Origin: DASUSH01 sp050996575
GTDB lineage: Bacteria; Actinomycetota; Thermoleophilia; Solirubrobacterales; 70-9
Length of the DNA stretch: 6,280 nt
Assembly (NCBI GenBank): GCA_050996575.1
Contig: JBPCRS010000129.1
Coordinates: forward strand, 1-6,280
Reading direction: 5' to 3'
A model generated the notes under the pieces. The model was given only the letters and a program-made list of their open reading frames with translations. It ran no database searches and was not told where the DNA came from. A program made the position numbers and the translations under genes. Below are positions 1 through 5,222 of this stretch, in pieces. How positions within the stretch are numbered: the stretch's first letter is position 1; the number at the start of each line of letters is the position of its first letter.

Positions 1-2
1 CC

Positions 3-98
3 AAGACGATCCGCACCTGGCTTGAGCTAAACGCCGGTCGACCGGCAGGACGACGCCGAGCAATCGCCGATCAACTCCGATCACCCTCCCTGCGCTGA
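3..98 (+). CDS. Possible C-terminal tail of an upstream gene (partial)
   Basis: From the left edge, one plus-strand frame (codons starting at position 3) stays open for 31 codons and ends in TGA at 96-98. It begins KTIRTWLELN and ends in SPSLR. The composition (Trp, Leu, Arg, Ala) is compatible with a real protein end. The other two plus frames close within the first 30 bases. If real, this gene converges on the membrane protein that ends at 149, leaving a 50-base gap. Against it, the codons become richer in A-ending triplets than in the neighbouring genes, and 31 codons without a stop is unremarkable at this GC content. No family can be assigned from so short a piece. Confidence 0.3.
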   Translation, partial: KTIRTWLELNAGRPAGRRRAIADQLRSPSLR

Positions 99-127
99 TT
101 TAAGCCCAACGAGAAGCGAGAGGGGGG
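84..127. terminator. Imperfect GC-rich inverted repeat, possible bidirectional terminator
   Basis: Arms at 84-96 and 115-127 can pair as CGCT/AGCG, CCCT/AGGG and CCC/GGG, with small bulges and an 18-base loop. It lies just downstream of the minus-strand ligase gene and overlaps the stop of the possible plus-strand tail, where a shared terminator between converging genes would sit. There is no T-tract on either side, so it is not a classical intrinsic terminator. GC-rich DNA forms such imperfect stems easily. Confidence 0.22.
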
Positions 128-148
128 AACCACCTAGGGAGCACCTGA

Positions 149-2311
149 TCAGCCGCCGGCGTCGTACTCGACCCCGCTCTCCCTGGCGAGTCGGCGGAAG
201 AACTCCGTGGCGAGCACGCTCGGCGCGGTGAACAGCCTCGCGGGCGCCCTCGGGTTGAGCGCCTCGGCCTGGTTGAGCGCGTACGTGCCCTCGCCGGTGT
301 TGCCGTCGCGAAGTTCGTTTCCGGCCTCGACGAACCAGAGGGTCCAATCGAGGTCGGCGCGTTCCTGGGCCTCGCCGAGCGCACGGTTCGCCTCAGCGGA
401 GTGACCCAGTTCCTGCTCGGCCAGCGCGATCTGCTCGTACGGCCGAGCGCTGAACGGCGCGTAGTCGCCGGCCTTCCGCGCCGCGTCCAAGGCACGGCGC
501 GGGTTGCCCGCGGCAAGCTCGACACGGCTCCGGTCAAGCGAATCCTCGGAGACGAAGAGAGCGCCGCAGGCGGCGGTCGCGGCGAGCGCGACGACGGCAA
601 TCGCGAGTCCGGACGCGCCGCGGCGCAGCCGATGCTCGCCCGCCGGCCGTCTCACCGTCGCCCGAGCCCGCGAAACGGTCAGCACGGCGACCGCGAGCAC
701 GACCGGGACGAACGTCGACGGGATGTCCCAGGTCCACTCGATCGACGCGGTAAGAAGACCCGCGGCGAGCACACCCATCGCCGCGCCAATCGATCCTCCC
801 GCGGCACCGTGATCGGCCCATGCCGTCGGCGCCAGCCGTCTGCGCACCCCGGCGGCCACCGGAGCGATGAAGAAGATCAACGCGAGCAGCGCACCGAACA
901 GGCCGACCTCAGCTGCCGACTCGAGGAAGAGCGAGTGCGCATGGGTCACCGGCACGTCGAGGTCGCGATTTACGTTCCACCAGTATTCGAAGCCACCGGC
1001 ACCGATCCCGCGAAGCGGCTCGGCCTCGGCCGCATCGATCGCCGCGTTCCAGAACTGGACGCGCCCGCTGCCGCCGACGACCGCAAACCGCGTCCGTTCC
1101 TGCTTCGCCGAGAGTTGAGTCTCGGCGGGCGCCGCATCGAGGGCTCGCAGTCGCGTCACCGGGTCGACGACGAGCGCGCCGAGCACACCGACGATGACGA
1201 GTGCCGTGACGACCCGGCGAGCGCCGAGCACCGGCAGGTGGAGTCCGCCAAGCCACTCGTCGCGCTTGATCGCGACGATCGCGATCACGGCCATCACGAC
1301 GACGGTCAGGAACAGGAGCTCGTCGCCCGAGCGCGCGGTTGCCGCGTTCGCCTGACCGTTGACGAGACCCGAGCTCGCGCCGGCGTAGATGACGAGCGGG
1401 GCCGCCAACCCGAGGCCGAGCGCGGCGGCGCTGGCGAGCGTCACCCGTCGCGGGCCGACGACGAGCAGGACCGCGATACCGACGATCGCGGCGAGCACGC
1501 CCCCGCGCGATCCGCTGAAGAAGAGGCTGAGGACGACGATCGGGATCGAGGCGAGGGCAAGCGCCCGCAGGCCCCTCGTCGGAGCGCCGGCGCCGAGCCA
1601 GACGCAGAGGACGAGCGCTGTCGCCATGCAGGCGCCCATTGCGTTCCAGTAGCCGAGCGGGTAGCTCAGCCTGCCTCCGGATACCTCGAGCGCCAGCGCC
1701 TCGTCGACCCCGCCGGTGAAGCCCGGCTCGAGCCTCGAGATCAGCGCGAGTGCGCCGAGCACGACGAGTCCGACCGTGACCCCGGCGAGCAGCGACCCTC
1801 CGGCGCCGCGGCGGCAGGCGATCGCCGCGAGGACGAAGACGCCGAGGTAGCCGAGCGCGCGAATCGTGTCGGCGAAGGCGGCCCCAGGGTCGCTCGCCCA
1901 CGACATCGAGGCGCCGGTGAGCACGGTCAGGCCGAATAATGCGAGGCCGGCGACGGCCGCCAGCGGAGGAATCCGCGAGCGCGGCCAGGCGCGGGAGAGG
2001 ATCGTGACGAGAACGCTCCACCAGACGAGCACTCCCGCCTGCGCCCAGATGCCGGCTGCGAAGCCGCCGTCGGCGAGGCTGAGCAAGACGTAGGCGACGG
2101 CGGTGATGCCGCCGAGGATGAACGACAGCCGCGACTCGCCCGGCTCGTTTCGAGCTCCCTCGGACGAGCGCGCCCGGTGCCGAGCGGCCTCGCTCGCAGC
2201 GCCCATATCGCGGGCGTCAGCCTCCTCCGGAGGGGGCTCGCGCCGGCGCTCGGCCAGGGTTGTAACCGCATCGCTGCGGCCAGTCTTTGCGCTACGCTGG
2301 TCGCTGTTCAT
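149..2311 (-). CDS. O-antigen ligase/polymerase (WaaL/Wzy) family membrane protein with C-terminal TPR-like domain
   Basis: This is a 720-residue polytopic inner-membrane protein. The family transfers or polymerises lipid-linked oligosaccharides on the outer face of the membrane, building surface polysaccharide. Residues 1-60 are charged, low-complexity and presumably cytoplasmic. About a dozen hydrophobic segments run from residue 61 to 546. Family signatures include RLSYPLGYWNAMG (214-226), SGSRGG (266-271) and a large extracytoplasmic loop (about 384-466). In that loop lie GRVQFWNAAIDAAEAEPLRG, then GIGAGGFEYW and HAHS (457-460), matching the conserved Arg/Trp...Pro..G.G...H pattern of WaaL-like proteins. 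One further membrane helix (about 566-587) precedes an Ala-rich helical region (590-692) that reads as TPR-like repeats. The ATG at 2311 was chosen over a TTG at 2356, which would overlap the divergent gene. An ATG at 2206 is an alternative that keeps all membrane helices. The gene is divergent from the hydrolase unit. Ligase and polymerase cannot be told apart here. Confidence 0.88.
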   Translation of the reverse strand: MNSDQRSAKTGRSDAVTTLAERRREPPPEEADARDMGAASEAARHRARSSEGARNEPGESRLSFILGGITAVAYVLLSLADGGFAAGIWAQAGVLVWWSVLVTILSRAWPRSRIPPLAAVAGLALFGLTVLTGASMSWASDPGAAFADTIRALGYLGVFVLAAIACRRGAGGSLLAGVTVGLVVLGALALISRLEPGFTGGVDEALALEVSGGRLSYPLGYWNAMGACMATALVLCVWLGAGAPTRGLRALALASIPIVVLSLFFSGSRGGVLAAIVGIAVLLVVGPRRVTLASAAALGLGLAAPLVIYAGASSGLVNGQANAATARSGDELLFLTVVVMAVIAIVAIKRDEWLGGLHLPVLGARRVVTALVIVGVLGALVVDPVTRLRALDAAPAETQLSAKQERTRFAVVGGSGRVQFWNAAIDAAEAEPLRGIGAGGFEYWWNVNRDLDVPVTHAHSLFLESAAEVGLFGALLALIFFIAPVAAGVRRRLAPTAWADHGAAGGSIGAAMGVLAAGLLTASIEWTWDIPSTFVPVVLAVAVLTVSRARATVRRPAGEHRLRRGASGLAIAVVALAATAACGALFVSEDSLDRSRVELAAGNPRRALDAARKAGDYAPFSARPYEQIALAEQELGHSAEANRALGEAQERADLDWTLWFVEAGNELRDGNTGEGTYALNQAEALNPRAPARLFTAPSVLATEFFRRLARESGVEYDAGG
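2293..2298 (+). promoter_or_regulatory. Possible -10 element (TACGCT) for the hydrolase unit
   Basis: TACGCT fits the TAnnnT core of a housekeeping sigma -10 box and would start transcription around 2305, roughly 27 bases before the ATG at 2332. No good -35 box lies at the usual 16-18 base spacing. The nearest TTG-rich hexamer, TTGTAA at 2260-2265, is too far away. This element would lie inside the 5' end of the divergent gene if that gene starts at 2311, but in free intergenic DNA if it starts at 2206. Confidence 0.2.
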
Positions 2312-2331
2312 CGGACGCGGGACGTGGCGGG

Positions 2332-2820
2332 ATGACACGGTACTCGACGCTCTCAACAGCCCTCCTTGCCGTGCTGGCGACAGTTGTCGTCGCGCCCCTC
2401 CCTGCGAGCGCCGCCTGCCCCGGATGCGAGGAATATGTGCTCGACATCGAGGACGACCCGCCGCCGGCGAACACGCCCGCCCCGGCGCCGGTGCCGGTTG
2501 CGCCCGCCGCCCCGGTGCCGACGACCGCGACCCCGACCGAGGCCATCCCGGTCGCCCCTGTCGTCGAGGCCGAGAAGCCGCAGAAGCCGGTCGACCCCGA
2601 CCCTGACCCGGTCCCCGGGCAGGGGGTCAAGCCGCCATCGCTCGACAACGTGCCCGCGATTGCCGCCGCGCAGGCCGGCGCGACCGACGCCGGCACCGAG
2701 GGCGGTGTCCTGCCGCTCGCGATCGCGATGGGCATGATCGCTCTCGTCGCCGCCGTCCTCGGCTTTCGCAGCCGCCCTGCCGCCGACACCTCACCGGGGC
2801 CCCGCACCGAGCGGGGATGA
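2332..2820 (+). CDS. Secreted proline-rich protein with CPGC motif and C-terminal membrane anchor (hypothetical)
   Basis: This 162-residue protein belongs to no family I recognise. A clear signal peptide covers residues 1-27 (hydrophobic core LLAVLATVVVAPL, cleavage after ASA). The mature N-terminus opens with CPGC (Cys29, Cys32), followed by an acidic stretch. Residues 43-103 are a Pro/Ala/Val-rich linker with a PDPDPDPVPG run, typical of extended wall-spanning spacers. A hydrophobic helix at about 126-145 is followed by FRSRP and a short tail with several arginines. The predicted topology is N-terminus outside, tail inside. No LPxTG sorting motif is visible. The ATG at 2332 is preceded closely by GGCGGG. 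A TTG at 2287 in the same frame would put 15 polar residues before the signal peptide, so it is disfavoured. The stop overlaps the next ATG (ATGA), implying translational coupling to the hydrolases. It may anchor or partner them, or act as a small redox or metal-binding surface protein. Confidence 0.8.
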   Translation: MTRYSTLSTALLAVLATVVVAPLPASAACPGCEEYVLDIEDDPPPANTPAPAPVPVAPAAPVPTTATPTEAIPVAPVVEAEKPQKPVDPDPDPVPGQGVKPPSLDNVPAIAAAQAGATDAGTEGGVLPLAIAMGMIALVAAVLGFRSRPAADTSPGPRTERG

Positions 2821-3986
2821 CCAAGCCGATTCGACTACCTCGCCGGGCGGCGCTGCTCGGCGCTACGTGGCTGGTGCTGCTGCTGGCGCTTTCGGGTACC
2901 GCCTCGACGGCGACGGCGCTGCCACCGGCCCCGTTCGATGAGTTCTACGGCGTCTCCCCAGCGACCAAGCTCGACCTTCAGGAGACCGACCGGATGGGAC
3001 GCGCCGGAGCGGGGACGATCCGCTACCCGTTCTACTGGCCGTCGATCGAACCCGACCCCCCGGTCGAGGACGGTGGCGGTGGCGGTGGCGGTGGTGTCCC
3101 GCCGGTGCCGGTGCCGCTGCCGACTCCGGCGCCCGAGTCGAAGCAATGGAAGGCGACCGACGACCTCGTCGGCAATGCCGCCCGAGCCGGGATCCGGGTG
3201 CTGCCGTTCGTCTACGGGACCCCGGACTGGATCTCCCCCGACCCGATGCGCCCGCCGCTCGACAGCGAGGCGGCGCGGGCCGCCTGGCAGGACCTGCTCA
3301 CCGACCTCGTCCGCCGCTACGGGCACGGCGGCGAGTTCTGGGCCGAGAACCCGAACGTGCCGAAGAAGCCGATCGACGCCTGGCAGCTGTGGAACGAGGT
3401 CAACTCGAACGTCTACTGGTCGCCGCTGCCCGCCCCCGCCGAGTACGCCGACCTGATGCAGATCTCGAACGCCGCGATCCGGGCCGCCGACCCCGGCGCC
3501 GCGATCGTGCTCGCCGGGATGTTCGGCACGCCGGCGAACGGGATCGAAGCCTGGACCTACCTCGAGGGCCTCTACCAGTCTCCTGGGATCGCCGAGACCT
3601 TCGACGCCTTCGGGCTGCACCCCTACTCGCCCGGCCTGAAAGGGATCCGGACGCAGGTCGGCCTCGCCCGCGACGTGCTCGAGCGAAACGGTGATAAGCG
3701 GTTGCCGCTGCTGATCAGTGAGATCGGCTGGCCCACCGAGGGACCGGCCGACTACAACCTCGTGCAGACCCCCGACGGCCAGAAGAAGCTGCTGGCAAAG
3801 GCCTTCAAGCTGTTCCTCTCCGAGCGCCGCGAGTGGAAGATCGAGCGCGTGATCTGGTACACGTGGCGCGACAACGGAGTCCAGCCCCAGTGCTCTGTCT
3901 GCTCGTTCTCGGGCCTGTTCACGAGCCGGATGGAGCCCAAACCCGCCTGGCGCAAGTTCGCCCAGTTCGCCGGCGGACAACCCTGA
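2817..3986 (+). CDS. Secreted clan GH-A glycoside hydrolase (GH39/GH5-like), first paralogue
   Basis: This 389-residue exported protein should hydrolyse beta-glycosidic bonds by the retaining mechanism of clan GH-A (beta/alpha)8 barrels. A signal peptide occupies about residues 1-34 (basic KPIRLPRR, core LLGATWLVLLLALSG, cleavage near TATA). The barrel begins at FYGV (43-46). The acid/base region is LWNEVNSN with Glu194, and the likely nucleophile is Glu302 in SEIGWPTEG. Most relatives carry Pro after the acid/base Glu (NEP); here it is Val. FGLHPY (265-270) and IWYTWRDN (346-353) are other strand-end motifs of the barrel. A loop at 81-106 carries eight glycines followed by a Pro/Val-rich run. 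Cys359 and Cys362 form a CSVC motif near the end. The gene starts by ATGA overlap with the preceding gene and overlaps the next by CTGA. The neighbouring WaaL/Wzy protein suggests a cell-surface glycan substrate, but specificity (xyloside, glucan, exopolysaccharide) cannot be read from sequence. Confidence 0.85.
   Translation: MTKPIRLPRRAALLGATWLVLLLALSGTASTATALPPAPFDEFYGVSPATKLDLQETDRMGRAGAGTIRYPFYWPSIEPDPPVEDGGGGGGGGVPPVPVPLPTPAPESKQWKATDDLVGNAARAGIRVLPFVYGTPDWISPDPMRPPLDSEAARAAWQDLLTDLVRRYGHGGEFWAENPNVPKKPIDAWQLWNEVNSNVYWSPLPAPAEYADLMQISNAAIRAADPGAAIVLAGMFGTPANGIEAWTYLEGLYQSPGIAETFDAFGLHPYSPGLKGIRTQVGLARDVLERNGDKRLPLLISEIGWPTEGPADYNLVQTPDGQKKLLAKAFKLFLSERREWKIERVIWYTWRDNGVQPQCSVCSFSGLFTSRMEPKPAWRKFAQFAGGQP
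3072..3095 (+). repeat. In-frame GGTGGC tandem microrepeat encoding eight glycines
   Basis: Four hexamer units (GGTGGC three times, then GGTGGT) encode Gly86-Gly93 of the first hydrolase. The stretch lies in a surface-loop insertion after the barrel strand ending FYWP. The second paralogue has a Pro-rich loop at the same place but no polyglycine. A hexanucleotide array keeps frame when it expands or contracts, so length variation would alter only loop length. Confidence 0.85.
3972..3977 (+). promoter_or_regulatory. Shine-Dalgarno-like GGCGGA supporting a CTG start at 3983
   Basis: GGCGGA is a partial match to AGGAGG and sits five bases before CTG at 3983-3985, which overlaps the TGA stop (3984-3986) of the upstream hydrolase. 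The spacing is suitable for initiation. No ATG, GTG or TTG exists in the correct frame between this point and the conserved barrel start, so this site decides the start of the second hydrolase. Confidence 0.45.
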
Positions 3987-5128
3987 GCCCGATCCGTCTC
4001 CTCGCCGCCCTCGGCTGGGCGCTCCTCGGCCTCGGCTCGGCCGCCGCATGCGCCGTCGCGGCTCCGCCGGCGGCGCCCTCGGCCGGCTTCTACGGGGTAA
4101 CTTCGGCGACGAAGCTGAGCGTCGCCGAGTACGAGCGGATGAGCGCCGGTGGCGTCGCCACGCTGCGGGTGCCGTTCTACTGGCCCCACATCGAGTCAGA
4201 GCGGCCGAGCGAGCCGCCGGCGCCGCTGCCGAACGTGCCCGGGCCGCTGCCGGTCGACGGCGAAGATGCCTCCCGCTTCAGCGCGACCGACGAGATCGTC
4301 GAGCGCGCGGCTCGCGAGGGCATCCGCGTCTCGCCGTTCGTATATGGCACACCGCCCTGGGTCGCGAGCGATCCCGGGCGGCCGCCGATCGACGACGACG
4401 CCGCCCGCGCCGCCTATCAGGACTTTCTCGTCGATCTGGTCGGCCGCTACGGGCCCGCGGGAGCGTTCTGGCGTGAGCGCGCGATCACCGATCCCGGCCT
4501 GCCGTTCGTCCCGATCACCGACTGGCAGGTCTGGAACGAGCCGAACTCGCCGGTCTTCTGGGCGCCGAAGCCCTCACCGTCGGAGTACGCGAAAGTGGTT
4601 GCGCTCGCCGCGGAGGCGATCCGCGCGGTCGACCCGGCGGCGACGGTCGCCCTCGCCGGCATGTTCGGCACACCGAGCAACGGCATCGACGCCTGGAGGT
4701 TCCTCGACCGCTTCCACGCCGCCGGCGTCGCCGCGAGCTCGTTCGACGCCTACGCCCTCCACCCCTACGCACCGAAGCTCGATGGAATCACGACTCAGGC
4801 GAAAAGGATGCAGCGAGCGATCGCCGCCGGCCCGGCGCCCAATGCGCCACTGTGGATCACCGAGATCGGCTGGCCCACCGATGGGCCGCCGGGCTTCGCC
4901 TTGGTCAAGTCCGAGCAGGGCCAAAAGCGCCTGCTCGCGCGCTCGTATCGGCTCTTCCTCTCCAACCGCGAGCAGTGGAACATCGCCAGGGTCGTCTGGT
5001 TCGTCTGGCGCGACAACGAGATTCAGGCGGACTGCACCGTCTGCCGCTTCTCCGGCCTGTTCTCCGACCGGCTCGAGCCGAAGCCGGCATGGCGAAAGCT
5101 GACCGAGTTCACCGGGGGACGGCCGTAG
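3983..5128 (+). CDS. Secreted clan GH-A glycoside hydrolase (GH39/GH5-like), second paralogue, probable CTG start
   Basis: This 381-residue paralogue of the preceding hydrolase is collinear with it throughout and has the same family assignment. A short signal peptide (about 1-27: one Arg, then a hydrophobic run from LLAALGWALLG to ACAVAA) precedes the barrel at FYGV (36-39). The acid/base is Glu186 in the canonical WNEPNS, and the nucleophile is Glu294 in TEIGWPTDG. YALHPY (257-262), VWFVWRDN and a CTVC pair (351, 354) match the first copy. All catalytic residues expected of a retaining GH-A enzyme appear present. The start is inferred. The frame is open back to an ATG at 3833, but that would add 50 residues that merely read the conserved end of the first hydrolase out of frame and would bury the signal peptide. 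The CTG at 3983 overlaps the upstream stop as CTGA and yields a proper export signal. Cys23 lacks a convincing lipobox. The substrate is unknown. Confidence 0.85.
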   Translation: MSPIRLLAALGWALLGLGSAAACAVAAPPAAPSAGFYGVTSATKLSVAEYERMSAGGVATLRVPFYWPHIESERPSEPPAPLPNVPGPLPVDGEDASRFSATDEIVERAAREGIRVSPFVYGTPPWVASDPGRPPIDDDAARAAYQDFLVDLVGRYGPAGAFWRERAITDPGLPFVPITDWQVWNEPNSPVFWAPKPSPSEYAKVVALAAEAIRAVDPAATVALAGMFGTPSNGIDAWRFLDRFHAAGVAASSFDAYALHPYAPKLDGITTQAKRMQRAIAAGPAPNAPLWITEIGWPTDGPPGFALVKSEQGQKRLLARSYRLFLSNREQWNIARVVWFVWRDNEIQADCTVCRFSGLFSDRLEPKPAWRKLTEFTGGRP

Positions 5129-5222
5129 GAGTTGGTGGCCCTTTGCCCGTGTTTCGTGCGGGCACCTTGGGGACGAACGTCGATCTACGCCCCTATGTGT
5201 GGGCAAATCGGTACCGCCCGCC
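5129..5222. other. Convergent intergenic gap between the hydrolase unit and argS
   Basis: This is 94 bases between two converging stops. No credible small gene or RNA is visible. It contains a TTTGCCC (5142-5148) and GGGCAAA (5201-5207) inverted pair separated by 52 bases, plus shorter hairpins. Confidence 0.6.
5144..5164. terminator. Short hairpin TGCCCG/CGGGCA, weak terminator candidate
   Basis: A perfect 6-bp stem (5144-5149 with 5159-5164) encloses a 9-base loop, 16 bases past the end of the second hydrolase gene and within the convergent gap. No T-tract follows on either strand, so termination function is uncertain. Confidence 0.25.

Noticed and set aside
67..83. Direct repeat CCGATCA (67-73, 77-83)
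   Set aside because: Two 7-base copies ten bases apart, inside a possible coding tail; too short to distinguish from chance.
401..1939. 512-codon plus-strand open frame opposite the ligase gene
   Set aside because: It reads as Arg/Asp/Glu-rich low-complexity sequence, the complement of a GC-rich membrane-protein gene. The minus strand has coherent helices and family motifs, so this is a shadow.
909..2021. 370-codon minus-strand open frame inside the ligase gene
   Set aside because: Arg-rich nonsense composition in another frame of the same strand as the real gene; no motif.
3833..3982. N-terminal extension of the second hydrolase from the ATG at 3833
   Set aside because: These 50 residues are an alternative-frame reading of the conserved end of the first hydrolase, have no counterpart in the paralogue, and would place the signal peptide internally.
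2835..4049. 404-codon minus-strand open frame opposite the first hydrolase
   Set aside because: Gly/Arg/Val-rich complement of a real gene with catalytic motifs; no recognisable domain.
5142..5207. TTTGCCC/GGGCAAA inverted repeat across the convergent gap
   Set aside because: Only 7 bp with a 52-base spacer and no flanking features of a mobile element, operator or structured RNA.
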